64,000 nt of DNA from Myxococcales bacterium (GTDB taxonomy: Bacteria; Myxococcota; Myxococcia; Myxococcales; Myxococcaceae), in the NCBI GenBank assembly GCA_020846875.1, contig JADLDB010000046.1, forward strand, positions 1 to 64,000. The letters run 5' to 3'. Shown one piece after another: positions 44,980 to 56,121 of the stretch. Positions within the stretch are counted from its first letter, which is position 1. The number at the start of each line of letters is the position of its first letter. The notes under the pieces are model-generated. The model saw only the letters and a program-made list of their open reading frames with translations. It ran no database searches and was not told where the DNA came from. The translations under genes were made by a program, and so were the position numbers.

Positions 44980-47733
44980 ATGTCCGACGACACCCAGACG
45001 CCTCCCGCGCCCCCGGCGCCGCCGCAGCCTCCTTCCAACATCGGTCAGATCGTCGTCCGGTCGATCGAAGAGGAGATGAAGGACAGCTACATCGACTACT
45101 CGATGAGCGTCATCGTCGGGCGCGCGCTGCCTGACGTGCGCGACGGCTTGAAGCCCGTGCACCGGCGGGTGCTGTACGCGATGCAGGATCTCGGCAACAC
45201 CTACAACCGCGCGTACAAGAAGTCGGCGCGCGTGGTGGGCGACGTGATCGGCAAGTACCACCCACACGGCGACCAGGCCGTCTACGACACCATCGTGCGC
45301 ATGGCGCAGCCGTGGAGCCTGCGCTACCTGCTCATCGACGGGCAGGGGAACTTCGGGTCCATCGACGGCGATTCGCCGGCGGCCATGCGGTACACCGAAG
45401 TGCGCATGGAGCGTCTCGCCGACGAGATGCTCGGGGATCTCGACAAGGACACCGTCGACTTCTCGCCCAACTATGACGGCTCGCTGAAAGAGCCGACCGT
45501 GCTGCCGTCGAAGTTCCCCAACCTGCTGGTCAACGGCAGCGACGGCATCGCGGTGGGCATGACCACCAAGATCCCTCCCCACAACCTGGGCGAGGTGATC
45601 GACGCCACCGTGCACCTCATCGATCACCCGAAGTCCACCGTGGGCGAGCTGATGAAGTTCGTGCAGGGGCCCGACTTCCCCACCCGGGGCATCATCGCCG
45701 GGCGCGAAGGCATTCGCCGCGCCTACGAGACGGGCCGCGGGCAGATCACGATCCGCGCGCGCACCGAGGTGGAGAAGGAGAAGAAGGGCGATCGTGAGAG
45801 CATCGTCATCAGCGAGATCCCCTACCAACTGAAGAAGGAGCAGTTGGTGAAGCAGATCGCCGACCTGGTGCGCGACAAGCGCATCGAAGGCATCTCCGAC
45901 ATCCGCGACGAGTCTTCGCTGCAGGGCATTCGCGTGGTCATCGAGCTCAAGCGCGACGCGATCACCGAGATCGTCCGCAACAACCTCTACGCCAACACCG
46001 GCATGCAGTCGTCGTACGGCATCATCATGCTGGCGATCGACCAGGGCCAGCCGCGCACCCTGTCCCTCAAGGCCATCCTCGAGCGCTTCGTGCTGTTCCG
46101 CCGCGAGGTGGTCACCCGCCGCAGCCGCTTCGAGCTGAAGAAGGCGAAGGACCGGCTGCACATCGTGGAAGGCCTGCTGGTCGCCACCAGCGGGAAGGAC
46201 TTCCTCGACCACATCATCGCCGTCATCCGCGCGTCGAAGGATCCGGACGAGGCGCGCTGGGCCCTGATGAACATCGTCTCGCCCGCGCTGTACGAGGCGC
46301 CGTCCTTCAAGGCCTTGAAGAAGGTCGACCTCACCTCGGCGAAGAAGTCGATGGACGCGCTCGCCGCCCGCGCGAAGGCCGAAGAGCAGACGTACCAGGG
46401 CATCAGCCGCAGCTACGACCCGGGCTTCTCGGAAGAGCAGGCGAAGAACATCCTCGAGATGCGGCTGCAGCGCCTCACCGGCCTGCAGCAGGAGGAGCTG
46501 TTCAAGGAGCTGCTCGAGCTGTCGCGGGAAATCGCGAAGCTGGAAGACATCCTCGGGCACGAGACCAGCCTGCTCAACGTCATCAAGACGGAGCTCAAGG
46601 ACGTGCGGGCCCGCTACGCGGACGAGCGGCGGACGGAGATCACCGGCGAGGTGGGGGAGATCTCCACCGAGGATCTGATCGCCGACGAGCCGATGGTGGT
46701 CACCCTGTCCCACGCCGGGTACGTGAAGCGCACCCCGCTGTCCGAGTACCGGGCGCAGCGCCGCGGCGGTCGCGGGAAGACGGGCGCCACCACCAAGGAA
46801 GAGGACTTCGTCTCCGACATCTTCGTGGCCAGCACCCACGCGTACCTGATGCCGATCACCTCGCGCGGGCGGCTGTACTGGCTCAAGGTGCACGAGATCC
46901 CGGTGGGCAGCCGCACCTCGCGCGGCAAGCCGATCGTCAACCTGGTGCACTTCCAGGACGGCGAGAAGCTGGCCCAGGTGCTGGTGACGCGCGAGTTCGA
47001 AGAGAACAAGTTCGTCCTCTTCGTCACCCGCAAGGGCGTGGTGAAGCGCACCGATCTCACCGCCTTCTCCAACGTGCGCTCGTCGGGCATCGCCGCGCTG
47101 GGCATCGAAGACGGCGACGCGCTGGTGGCCACCAAGATCACCGACGGGACCAAGGACGTGCTGATCAGCTCCGCCGACGGCATGTCCATTCGCTTCAACG
47201 AGAACGAGGTCCGCTCGATGGGCCGCGGCGCCTACGGGGTGAAGGGCATCACCCTGGAAGGGACCGACGAGGTGGTGAGCGCCGAGGTGGTCGACGCGGG
47301 CACCACGCTGCTCACCGTCACCGCGAACGGCTTCGGCAAGCGCACCGAGGAATCCGAGTACCGCCAGCAGGGGCGCGGCGGGAAGGGCGTCATCGACATC
47401 AAGGCCAGCACCCGCAACGGCAAGGTGGTGGGCGCGGTGCAGGTGAAGGACGACGACGAGGTCATGCTCGTCACCTCCGGTGGCGTCCTCATCCGCATGC
47501 GGGTGAAAGAGATCAGCGTCATCGGGCGCAACACCCAGGGCGTGCGGCTCATCACCCTCGACAGCGACACCGAGAAGGTCGTGGGCATCTCCCTCCTGCC
47601 GAAGGACGAGGCGGCCGCCGGTGAAGGTGGCGACGGCGGCGACGGCGCTGAGGGCGGCGACGGAGGGGCAGGCGGAGAGCCAGGCGGTGACGCCGGGGCT
47701 CCTCAAGCGTCTTCTCCGCCCACGGAGGGCTGA
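44980..47733 (+). CDS. gyrA: DNA gyrase subunit A
   Basis: The 917-residue protein starts at the ATG at 44980. The winged-helix/active-site region has the catalytic tyrosine Tyr138 ([10 protein letters not shown]), the coiled-coil tower and the exit gate. The C-terminal beta-pinwheel includes the GyrA box form QRRGGRG, the mark of gyrase rather than topoisomerase IV. In the quinolone-resistance region, [10 protein letters not shown] shows Gln99 where E. coli has Ser83, while Asp103 (E. coli Asp87) is kept. The last 45 residues are Gly/Ala/acidic low-complexity sequence. It is preceded by the lipoprotein genes, not by gyrB. Confidence 0.97.
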   Translation: MSDDTQTPPAPPAPPQPPSNIGQIVVRSIEEEMKDSYIDYSMSVIVGRALPDVRDGLKPVHRRVLYAMQDLGNTYNRAYKKSARVVGDVIGKYHPHGDQAVYDTIVRMAQPWSLRYLLIDGQGNFGSIDGDSPAAMRYTEVRMERLADEMLGDLDKDTVDFSPNYDGSLKEPTVLPSKFPNLLVNGSDGIAVGMTTKIPPHNLGEVIDATVHLIDHPKSTVGELMKFVQGPDFPTRGIIAGREGIRRAYETGRGQITIRARTEVEKEKKGDRESIVISEIPYQLKKEQLVKQIADLVRDKRIEGISDIRDESSLQGIRVVIELKRDAITEIVRNNLYANTGMQSSYGIIMLAIDQGQPRTLSLKAILERFVLFRREVVTRRSRFELKKAKDRLHIVEGLLVATSGKDFLDHIIAVIRASKDPDEARWALMNIVSPALYEAPSFKALKKVDLTSAKKSMDALAARAKAEEQTYQGISRSYDPGFSEEQAKNILEMRLQRLTGLQQEELFKELLELSREIAKLEDILGHETSLLNVIKTELKDVRARYADERRTEITGEVGEISTEDLIADEPMVVTLSHAGYVKRTPLSEYRAQRRGGRGKTGATTKEEDFVSDIFVASTHAYLMPITSRGRLYWLKVHEIPVGSRTSRGKPIVNLVHFQDGEKLAQVLVTREFEENKFVLFVTRKGVVKRTDLTAFSNVRSSGIAALGIEDGDALVATKITDGTKDVLISSADGMSIRFNENEVRSMGRGAYGVKGITLEGTDEVVSAEVVDAGTTLLTVTANGFGKRTEESEYRQQGRGGKGVIDIKASTRNGKVVGAVQVKDDDEVMLVTSGGVLIRMRVKEISVIGRNTQGVRLITLDSDTEKVVGISLLPKDEAAAGEGGDGGDGAEGGDGGAGGEPGGDAGAPQASSPPTEG

Positions 47734-47772
47734 AGAGCGCCGGTCAGAAAAATTGCGCCTTCCTCCACCCGG

Positions 47773-47788
47773 GCCACACTCCTGTGGC
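47773..47788. promoter_or_regulatory. Short hairpin in the leader of 47814
   Basis: GCCACA (47773-47778) and TGTGGC (47783-47788) are perfect complements around the loop CTCC, 39 bp after the gyrA stop and 25 bp before the next ATG. It may act as a weak gyrA terminator or mRNA leader stem; no T-run follows. Confidence 0.35.
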
Positions 47789-47813
47789 TGCCTGTAGCAA
47801 CCGGAGGACACGC

Positions 47814-48431
47814 ATGGCCTGGGACGTGGTGATGTTCGGCGCGGTCTGTATCCCCGAGCGCAACGTGGAGGAGTGGCTCGCCAGCGACGTGGCGCGCGAG
47901 GCCTTCCCCTGGCTCGACGAGCTGGGCGGCGACGACGTGCACCACGACACGCCCGAGGCGCTCCTCACCTTCCTCAAGGACGTCACCGTCGCCCCGCACG
48001 AGCTGTTCGACGTCACCCTGGTGGACGGCAAGGTGACGGTGCACTGCTACGTCAGCGAGGATCCCTACCGCGAGACGAGCCAGGCGCTCGCGCTCCTCTT
48101 CGCCAGCGCGGCCGACTTCGGCGCGGTGGGCGAGCTGGTCATCTACGGCTACCAGGGCATCCGCTTCGGGGAGCGCCTCACCGTCAAGGCCGGCCGCACC
48201 GCCTGGTCCAAGCTGGGCCACGACGAGTTGGCCGCCGTCGAGCAGCTGCGGAACTTCACCGAGCTCAACGCCCGCATCCACGAGCGCTACGACTCGCTCG
48301 TCGGCCGCCCCCCTGCGCCGATGGATCCCCGCAAGAGCCGCCTGGTCGTCCACCCCTTCACCGGCCGCAGGGTGCGCGTCGCCGAGGACGGGATCGCCTC
48401 GTCCGCGCCCGTCGGCGATCGCTTCGACTGA
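47814..48431 (+). CDS. Cytoplasmic protein of unknown function
   Basis: The 205-residue protein starts at the ATG at 47814, which is preceded by GGAGGA at an ideal spacing. No signal peptide or membrane helix is present. Visible blocks are WDVVMFGAVCIPERNVEEWL, DDVHHDTPEALLTFLKDVT, GELVIYGYQGIRFGERLTV and a final KSRLVVHPFTGRRVRVAE. The mixed alpha/beta composition is that of an ordinary folded protein. I do not recognise a family. It converges on the acyl-CoA ligase gene with 12 bp between stops. Confidence 0.75.
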   Translation: MAWDVVMFGAVCIPERNVEEWLASDVAREAFPWLDELGGDDVHHDTPEALLTFLKDVTVAPHELFDVTLVDGKVTVHCYVSEDPYRETSQALALLFASAADFGAVGELVIYGYQGIRFGERLTVKAGRTAWSKLGHDELAAVEQLRNFTELNARIHERYDSLVGRPPAPMDPRKSRLVVHPFTGRRVRVAEDGIASSAPVGDRFD

Positions 48432-48443
48432 CGAAGGGGCTGG

Positions 48444-50066
48444 TCAGGCCAGCCCCGCCTTGCGGATCTTCCCGTTGGGCGACTTGGGCAGGGCCCCGCG
48501 GAACTCCACCTCTCGCGGCACCATGAAGGGCTCCAGCCGCTTCTGGCACTCGCGCAGCACGTCCTTCGCGCTCAGCGTCTGGCCTTCCTCCAGCACCACG
48601 AAGGCCTTCACCGCCTGGCCCAGCAGCTCGTCGGGCACGCCGATCACCGCCACCTCCCGCACCCCCGGCAGGTTGGCGATCGCGCACTCCACCTCCTTGG
48701 GCGGCACCTTCTCCCCTCGCGACTTGATGATGTCGTCCATCCGCCCCACGAAGGTGAGGTAGCCCTCGTCGTCCAGCACGCAGAGGTCGCCCGTGTACAG
48801 CACGCGCTCGCCCGGCAACGGCCCCGGCCTCAGGCGCTCCGCGGTGGCCAAAGGCTTCTCCCAGTAGCCCTGCATCACCGTGGCGCCGCGAATGACCAAC
48901 TGCCCCACCACGCCCGGGCCGACGCGTCGATCGTGCTCGTCCACCAGCCACAGCTCCGTGTCGGGAATGGCGATGCCCACGGTGGTGGGCTTGCGATCGA
49001 GGTCCTCCGGCGGGAGGTACGTACACCGCTTGCACTCGGTCAGCCCGTACATCGAGTAGAGGCGCGCCTGCGGGAAGAGCTGCCGCAGCCGGGTGAGGTG
49101 CTTCAGCGGCAGCGCCGCCGCGGTGTTGGTGACGAAGCGCAAGGACGACAAGTCGAAGTCGGCCAGGTTCTTCAGGTCCGCCAGCACCGCGAAGAGGGTG
49201 GGCACGCCCGGCAGGCCGGTCACCTTCTCTTCCGCCATGCGCGCGAGCACCTGCGCCGGGTAGGCGAAGCTGCGCTCCAGCACCAGCCGCGCGCCGAGGC
49301 GGAAGGACATGATCATCTGGTACAGCCCGTAGTCGAAGGACAGCGGCAGCACGCCCAGCACCACGTCGTCTTCCCGCAGCTCGAGGTAGGTAGAGATGCT
49401 GGTCGCCGCGGTCAGCATGTTCCGGTGCGAGAGCATCACGCCCTTGGGGTCGCCGGTGCTGCCCGAGGTGTAGATGATGGAGGCGAGATCGACGTCCAGG
49501 GTGCGCCGCGCCGGGGGCCCGCCCGCCTGGTGTGCGTCGTGGGCCCGCGCCGCCGCCAGCTGCGCGCCCCTCGTCACCGCCTCGCTCCACGCCGCCGCCA
49601 CGTGCACCGACGGCAGCCGCCGCGCGTCGAAGCTGCCCGCCAGCAGGACCCGCCGCAGGTGCGTCGCGTGCGCGGCCGCCTCGTTCACCACCCGGGCCAG
49701 CTCCATGTCCGACAGGAGCACCACCGCGCGCGAGTCCTTCAGGTAGTACGCCAGCTTCTCGGCCCGGGTCTGCGGGTTCACCACGCAGGCCACCGCGTTC
49801 GCCTTGAGCGCCGCCCAGAAGCCCACCGCCGTCTCGGTGGTGTTGTCCCCGAAGATGATCACCCGGTCGCCCCGCGCCACGCCTTCCGCCAGCAGCGCGT
49901 GCGCCAACGCGTTGGCCTGCGCGTCGAGCGCCCCATACGTCACGCGATCGCGTTCCGTCACCAGCGCCACCTTGTCCGGCAGGTGCGCCGCCGAGGCCTC
50001 GAGGTAGTCCTGCAGCGCAGGGGTCGCGGCGCGGTGAAGCGCAGGCGGCGGGCGAGGGAGTGCCAT
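48444..50066 (-). CDS. AMP-forming acyl-CoA ligase/synthetase
   Basis: The 540-residue protein has the ANL superfamily motifs: the phosphate-binding loop IIYTSGSTGDPKGVMLSH (about residues 205-222), the A5-like SMYGLTECKRC, the A7-type ERVLYTGDLCVLDDEGYLTF with GRMDDIIKSRGEKVPP, and a terminal NGKIRK lysine. These activate a carboxylate as acyl-AMP and then usually load CoA or an acyl carrier protein. The substrate pocket cannot be read here. The gene stands alone, facing away from a 142-bp upstream gap. A pathway role in fatty-acid or natural-product loading is possible. Confidence 0.93.
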   Translation of the reverse strand: MALPRPPPALHRAATPALQDYLEASAAHLPDKVALVTERDRVTYGALDAQANALAHALLAEGVARGDRVIIFGDNTTETAVGFWAALKANAVACVVNPQTRAEKLAYYLKDSRAVVLLSDMELARVVNEAAAHATHLRRVLLAGSFDARRLPSVHVAAAWSEAVTRGAQLAAARAHDAHQAGGPPARRTLDVDLASIIYTSGSTGDPKGVMLSHRNMLTAATSISTYLELREDDVVLGVLPLSFDYGLYQMIMSFRLGARLVLERSFAYPAQVLARMAEEKVTGLPGVPTLFAVLADLKNLADFDLSSLRFVTNTAAALPLKHLTRLRQLFPQARLYSMYGLTECKRCTYLPPEDLDRKPTTVGIAIPDTELWLVDEHDRRVGPGVVGQLVIRGATVMQGYWEKPLATAERLRPGPLPGERVLYTGDLCVLDDEGYLTFVGRMDDIIKSRGEKVPPKEVECAIANLPGVREVAVIGVPDELLGQAVKAFVVLEEGQTLSAKDVLRECQKRLEPFMVPREVEFRGALPKSPNGKIRKAGLA

Positions 50067-50178
50067 GGCCGGCTCCTTTGCCGAGGAAGTTCGCGTGGGC
50101 CCCGGGTTGGGACTAACCGCGGTGCATCACAGGTGCCATGGGCGGTTTCGGGCGCTCCAGGGCCGCGCGCCGCGCAGG

Positions 50179-50207
50179 GTCTGCGTTCCCCGCGCGTGTA
50201 CGCAGAC
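50179..50207. terminator. Hairpin directly after the outer-membrane barrel gene
   Basis: The arms GTCTGCGT (50179-50186) and ACGCAGAC (50200-50207) are perfect 8-base complements around a 13-base loop. The structure begins one base after the minus-strand stop codon of the barrel gene. There is no U-run, so it may be a Rho-assisted or RNA-stability element rather than a classical intrinsic terminator. Confidence 0.45.
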
Positions 50208-50208
50208 T

Positions 50209-51258
50209 TCAGGGAATGGCCACCGCCAGCCCGAGGGAGATGACGTGCCTCAAGTAGAGGAAGGAGTTCTGCGGGAGGAAGTTGAGGTACCCGGCGTAGC
50301 GGAGGTCGAGCTCCACGTACTTGATGATGGGCCTCACCAGCTTCACGGTGAGCGAGCTGGCGTTCTCGTCGTCCTCCACCACGGTGAGATCCGGTGACAG
50401 GTAGACGCCCTGCGGGAAGGCGGAGAACTGCGCGGTGAGCGCGGTGAGCAGCGTCAACTCCCACGGCAGCTGGAAGCCGCCCGTCACCGACACCCGGTGC
50501 CGGCGGATCGACTCCCCGTACGAGTTCGACGACTGGTCGAAGTACGCGTAGCCCACCGAGAGGTGGAAGGGCCCGCGGTACGAGTAGCCCGCGCCCACGG
50601 TGAAGTAGCTGTCGAAGCGCACCTGCGCGTCAGGCACCGGCATCACGTCGGGCGGCGGACGGGCGGCGGCGTTGTAGGTGCGGGGGATGAAGCTGCCGAA
50701 CACCGACAGGCTGTGGCGGCGGGTGAAGCGGTAGCGAATCGACGCCACGCCCTCGGGCCCGTAGTAGCTGTACTCGAAGCGCTCCCAGTAGATGAAGCGG
50801 TGCGCGCCGAAGGTGACGCGTACGTCCAGCGCGTCGGTGGGCAGGAAGTCCACCAGCGCGCCGCCGGTGAGATCCGTGTAGTTGCGCTCGGCGCCGCGGC
50901 GATCGCGCACCCGCCCCAGCACGCCCACCTCCACCGAGCGGGCGATCCCCACCGCTGCCTCCAGCGAGCCGTCCTGGACCAGCGTGTCCTCGGTGGCGAG
51001 GGTGAGGAACTTCCGGCCGGCGAGATCGTACGTGCCCGCCACCCGCACCGTCTCGGCGAAGAGGGACACGCCCTGCAGGTGCAAGAGGCCGAAGAAGAAG
51101 CCGTCGGGCTGGGTGGGGACGTCGGGGCTCGTGTAGTCGCGCCGCGCGTTGGTGTCGACGCCGGCGCCGGCCCAGAGGCGGGCGCCCCCGCGAAACTCGG
51201 CGGCCAACGCCGGCTGCGCGCTCAGCAAGAGAAGAAGTGCGGCGACCCGTGGCGACAC
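50209..51258 (-). CDS. Outer-membrane beta-barrel protein
   Basis: The 349-residue protein starts at a GTG with a signal peptide ending QPALAAEF. The mature part is a succession of amphipathic strands with aromatic girdle residues (HLSVGYAYFDQSSNSYG, HRVSVTGGFQLPWELTLL, YVELDLRYAGYLNFLP), ending LRHVISLGLAVAIP, as expected of a porin-like barrel. The final Pro is unusual because many barrels end in Phe or Trp. Its 51334-52410 neighbour is a periplasmic coiled-coil protein on the same strand, upstream by 75 bp, so the two may form an envelope complex. Substrate unknown. Confidence 0.75.
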   Translation of the reverse strand: MSPRVAALLLLLSAQPALAAEFRGGARLWAGAGVDTNARRDYTSPDVPTQPDGFFFGLLHLQGVSLFAETVRVAGTYDLAGRKFLTLATEDTLVQDGSLEAAVGIARSVEVGVLGRVRDRRGAERNYTDLTGGALVDFLPTDALDVRVTFGAHRFIYWERFEYSYYGPEGVASIRYRFTRRHSLSVFGSFIPRTYNAAARPPPDVMPVPDAQVRFDSYFTVGAGYSYRGPFHLSVGYAYFDQSSNSYGESIRRHRVSVTGGFQLPWELTLLTALTAQFSAFPQGVYLSPDLTVVEDDENASSLTVKLVRPIIKYVELDLRYAGYLNFLPQNSFLYLRHVISLGLAVAIP

Positions 51259-51333
51259 CGGGCGCGCACCTTACCCCGGGTCCCTTCGCGTCGCGTGGGG
51301 GAAGGACCGCCTCGAGGGAAGTCGCCTGCGCCT

Positions 51334-52410
51334 TCAGCGCAGTTGGCCGGCGCGCTTCTCGAGTTCCTGCGCCTTCTTCTTCAGCTCGTCGGCCAGGCCC
51401 TTCAGCTTGAGGCGCTGCACCTCGAGATCCTCGAGGTCGTCGTCCCCGCCGGCCACCGTGTTGGGGTTGGCGCTGCCCACCTGCGGGCGCGCGTCCGAGC
51501 CGGAGGTGATGCTGACGTTGCTCTTGTCCAGGCCGCCCAGCGGGGGAGGCGGAGGCTCACGTCCCGTGGCCGCCTGGGGAGAGAGCGGCCCCGAGGGCGG
51601 AGAGCCAGCCGTGTCCTGCGAGTTGACGGAGCTGAAGGCCGAAGGATCCTGGCTCTCGCCGCCGCCTGGCGCCACCGGCGTCCCGTTGGCCCCCGCGGCG
51701 GTGGTGCGCTGCACGCGCAGCCGGCGATCCTGGTCGTCGAACATCGACTCCTCGCCCAGGAAGCGCTGCACCCGGCGATCGAGGTCCGCTTCCTGGCGGC
51801 GCTCGGCGATGCGCGTGTCCAGCGCCTTGAGCTCCTTCTGCAGCTTCTCCTCGTTGTCGCGCAAGAGGTCCGCCTGCTCGAGCAGCTCTTCTGGATCGTC
51901 CGACGGCCTCACCGCGTCCAGGGTGGGCAGCTTCGCGGCGGGCAGGGTGGCCCGCAGCGCCTCACGCTCGGCCCGCAGCCTGCGCATCTGGTCGATGAGG
52001 CCCTTGCGCTTGCTGCGATCGGCCTCGCGATCGAAGTCCGCGCGCAGCCGGTTGAGCTCGCCCGACAGCCCGTCCAGCAGCGCCAGGTTCGCGGCTTCCA
52101 AGTCCGTCTCTCGCGCCGACACCTGCTGGGCGAGGTCGGTCAGCGCGCCGGAGAGCTCCTGCGAGGCCTTGAGCGCGGTGTCCAGCTCGCCACCGGGGAG
52201 CAGCCGGCCCTTCGACTTCCCCTTGAGTTCCTCGATCCGCGAGGACAGCACCGACAGCTCGCTGCGCTTCTTGAGCTGCTCGGCCCTCAGTTGACTCACC
52301 TGGTCCCGCACCGAGCGCGAGCCGGCCCGCAGCGCGTCCAGGGAGCCCGCCCCGAAGGCCGGGGAGGCCATCAGGAGGCAACCGAGGAGGAGGGCAGCTC
52401 TCAGCTTCAT
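51334..52410 (-). CDS. Periplasmic coiled-coil protein
   Basis: The 358-residue protein has a signal peptide ending ASPAFGAG and then long helical heptads (about residues 25-220: VRDQVSQLRAEQLKKRSELS, LNRLRADFDREADRSKRKG). A disordered Ser/Pro/Gly section (about 235-310) follows, and a last coiled coil QRLKLKGLADELKKKAQELE closes the protein. No enzymatic motif is present. The context with the outer-membrane barrel suggests a periplasm-spanning adaptor or a stalk. It is divergent from truB, with 136 bp between starts. Confidence 0.72.
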   Translation of the reverse strand: MKLRAALLLGCLLMASPAFGAGSLDALRAGSRSVRDQVSQLRAEQLKKRSELSVLSSRIEELKGKSKGRLLPGGELDTALKASQELSGALTDLAQQVSARETDLEAANLALLDGLSGELNRLRADFDREADRSKRKGLIDQMRRLRAEREALRATLPAAKLPTLDAVRPSDDPEELLEQADLLRDNEEKLQKELKALDTRIAERRQEADLDRRVQRFLGEESMFDDQDRRLRVQRTTAAGANGTPVAPGGGESQDPSAFSSVNSQDTAGSPPSGPLSPQAATGREPPPPPLGGLDKSNVSITSGSDARPQVGSANPNTVAGGDDDLEDLEVQRLKLKGLADELKKKAQELEKRAGQLR

Positions 52411-52546
52411 GATGGGAAGGCTCTTGAGCAACGAAGGTGCCACGAAGGCCCCCACAATGAATCGGGATTCCGGGCGGTTGGCAAGGTGTGGGACAGTCTC
52501 CGCTGGTGAAAAACCCAGCGATCGACAGTTTTCCGAGGAAGCGACG

Positions 52547-53434
52547 GTGGCATTGAAACGGCCCCCCTCTGCCGTCTGGCTGGTGCACAAGCCGGCCGGC
52601 GTCACCAGCTTCGCCCTGGTGGAGGACTTTCGCGCGCGGCACCCCGGGCCCTTCCGCCTCAAGGTGATGCACGGCGGGGTGCTGGATCCCTTCGCGCAGG
52701 GGCTGGTGGTGCTGCTGGTGGGCGCGGCGACGCGGCTCTTCGAGCGGCTGCACGAGGTGCCCAAGACGTACGTGGCCACCGTGGCCTGGGGAAGCGAGAC
52801 GGACACGGGCGATCCGCACGGGGCGGTGACGGCGACGGGCGGCGCGGCGGCGCTCGGGGAGGCGCAGCTACAGAAGGCGCTCTCCGCCTTCCTCGGCTGG
52901 AAGGACCAGGTGCCCCCTGCCACCAGCAACAAGCGCGTCGGCGGCGAGCGCGCGTACGCCAGGGCGCACCGCGGAGAAGAGGTGGTGCTGCCGCCCTCGC
53001 GCGTCTACCTGCACGCGGCGCGGTGGCGCGCGCACACCTTGCCAGCCACCAGCGTGCTCGAGCTCACCTGTGGCGGTGGTTACTACGTGCGCAGCCTGGC
53101 GCGCGATCTCGGGCGGCTGGCGGGGGCGAAGGCCCACCTCGCGGCGCTGGCGCGCACCTCGGTGGGGCCGTACGGCGATCCTCAAGGGGCGCCGGTGTCG
53201 TGCACCGGGCGCGAGGTGCTGCCGTGGCTGCCGTCTCGCGAACTCACCGACGCCGAGGTGGGCGCGCTGCGGGGCGGCGCGACGCTGGGCGCAGGAAAGG
53301 TCACCCGGCCCCAGTGGGAGCTGCCGGCGGGCTTTCCGCTTCCGCTGCCGCTGACGCGCGCGTTCCATCAGGGGCGGCTGGTGGCGCTGCTCGAGGAAGG
53401 GCGCGCCCACACGCTGCTGCCCGGCGGGGTGTGA
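52547..53434 (+). CDS. truB: TruB-type tRNA pseudouridine synthase, divergent
   Basis: Using the GTG at 52547 the 295-residue protein shows the TruB core: VHKPAGVTSFALVEDF at the start, HGGVLDPFAQGLVVLLVGAA with the catalytic Asp47, KTYVATVAWGSETDTGD, and YYVRSLARDLGRLAGAKAHL. Enzymes of this family isomerise U55 in the T-loop of tRNA. The motif normally written GHTGxLDP is MHGGVLDP here, so the active site is somewhat altered. The C-terminal part (LTDAEVGALRGGATLG) resembles the PUA-like end. It is not in the usual nusA-infB-rbfA-truB cluster, so a second, canonical copy may exist elsewhere. Confidence 0.8.
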   Translation: MALKRPPSAVWLVHKPAGVTSFALVEDFRARHPGPFRLKVMHGGVLDPFAQGLVVLLVGAATRLFERLHEVPKTYVATVAWGSETDTGDPHGAVTATGGAAALGEAQLQKALSAFLGWKDQVPPATSNKRVGGERAYARAHRGEEVVLPPSRVYLHAARWRAHTLPATSVLELTCGGGYYVRSLARDLGRLAGAKAHLAALARTSVGPYGDPQGAPVSCTGREVLPWLPSRELTDAEVGALRGGATLGAGKVTRPQWELPAGFPLPLPLTRAFHQGRLVALLEEGRAHTLLPGGV

Positions 53435-54559
53435 TCAGCCGTCGCTCATCGCCTCGGCGCGCGGGGACGCGAACGGCCTCTCTGGCCGGCAGAAGTAGAA
53501 GCCCTGCAAGAGGTCCACTCCCAGCGCCTCGAGCTGCTGGCGCTCGGCCCTGGTCTCCAGCGCCTCGGCGATCACCTGGGAGCCGAGAGCGCGGGCCGCG
53601 TTGATCATCGACGACACCACCACCTGGCGGGCGCGATCCTTCTCGATGCCGCGCACCAGCGAGCCGTCCAGCTTGACGAACTCGGGCTGCACCTGCGCGA
53701 AGGTGGTCAGGCCCGCGTAGCCCGCGCCCAGGTCGTCGATGGCCACCCGGTACCCCAGCGCGCGCAGGGCGCTCACCCGCGACAGCACGTCGCGAAGATC
53801 GGCGATGGAGGCGCGCTCGGTGATCTCCAGCACCACCCGCGAGGCCTGGGCGGTCAGCGGCGCGTCGGAGCGGTACAGCTCCGGGTCGTCGAGGTCGGCC
53901 GGGTGCAGGTTGACGAAGAGCAGCCTGCCCGGGGTCAGCGCGGCGGCGTCGTGGGCCACCCGGGCGCGAATGGCACGGCCGACGTCGAAGAGCCGCTGCG
54001 TGCGCTCCGCCAGGTCCAGCATCTCCAGGGGGCCGTTGACGTCCTTCGCCGTGGTGCGGAAGAGGGCCTCGTAGGAGAACACCGCGCGGGCGCCCCACGA
54101 GACGATCGGCTGGTACGCCATCCACAGGTGCGACAGCGCGTGGTCCAGCCGGGCGCGCAGGGCCGGCAGGTCCTCTGACTGCACGCGGCGGTGCACCGCG
54201 CTGGACACGGCGTGGGCCAGCTCGTCCACGCTGAAGGGCTTCTGCAGGTACTTGAGCGCCCCGTACTCCAACGCCGACACCGCGGTCTCAACCGAAGGCG
54301 CGCCGGTCATCAGCACGAAGGGCACGGTGGCGTCCTGCGCCCGCGCGGCCCGCAAGAGGCTGATGCCGTCGCCGCCCGGCATGCGGATGTCGGAGACGAT
54401 GGCGTCGTACCGGTAGCTGCGGATCCGCGCGAGTGCGTCGAGGGGGTTGGACACCAGGTCGGCCGTCAGGCCCACGCTGCTCAACACCGCGCTGCAGACC
54501 TTCAGCATCACCTCGTCGTCATCGACGACCAGCACTCTTCCCGACGGCTCCTGAATCAT
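53435..54559 (-). CDS. REC-EAL c-di-GMP phosphodiesterase response regulator
   Basis: The 374-residue protein has an N-terminal REC domain (about 1-125; phosphoacceptor Asp57 in VSDIRMPGG, Lys in LQKPF). An EAL domain (about 135-365) follows with YEALFR, FVNLHP, VLEITERA, IDDLGAGYAGL, FVKLDGSL, IAEALETR and LLQGFYFCRP. The Glu, Asn, Glu, Asp-Asp, Lys and Glu positions needed for metal binding and hydrolysis are all present, so it should cut c-di-GMP to pGpG under phosphorylation control. No histidine kinase is adjacent. Its stop touches the truB stop with no spacer. Confidence 0.88.
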   Translation of the reverse strand: MIQEPSGRVLVVDDDEVMLKVCSAVLSSVGLTADLVSNPLDALARIRSYRYDAIVSDIRMPGGDGISLLRAARAQDATVPFVLMTGAPSVETAVSALEYGALKYLQKPFSVDELAHAVSSAVHRRVQSEDLPALRARLDHALSHLWMAYQPIVSWGARAVFSYEALFRTTAKDVNGPLEMLDLAERTQRLFDVGRAIRARVAHDAAALTPGRLLFVNLHPADLDDPELYRSDAPLTAQASRVVLEITERASIADLRDVLSRVSALRALGYRVAIDDLGAGYAGLTTFAQVQPEFVKLDGSLVRGIEKDRARQVVVSSMINAARALGSQVIAEALETRAERQQLEALGVDLLQGFYFCRPERPFASPRAEAMSDG

Positions 54560-54665
54560 GGCCAGGTGAGGAGCAACTCACATGCCCAGGCAGGATGAGT
54601 GCAACCCTGTCAAACCGCTGCCCCGGATCCGCGCGCCGGCGGGTGACTCGCACCCCGCGGGTAGC

Positions 54666-56087
<1,422 letters not shown>

Positions 56088-56121
56088 GCTTTGGGACTCT
56101 AGCGGACTACAGTGCGGAGCC

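Noticed and set aside
43791-45041. A 400-codon minus-strand Pro-repeat frame
   Set aside because: Produced by the Gly-coding repeats of the lipoprotein gene; no start signal or domain.
44896-47811. A 970-codon minus-strand frame opposite gyrA
   Set aside because: Antisense shadow of gyrA with no recognisable domain and biased His/Asp/Arg/Leu composition.
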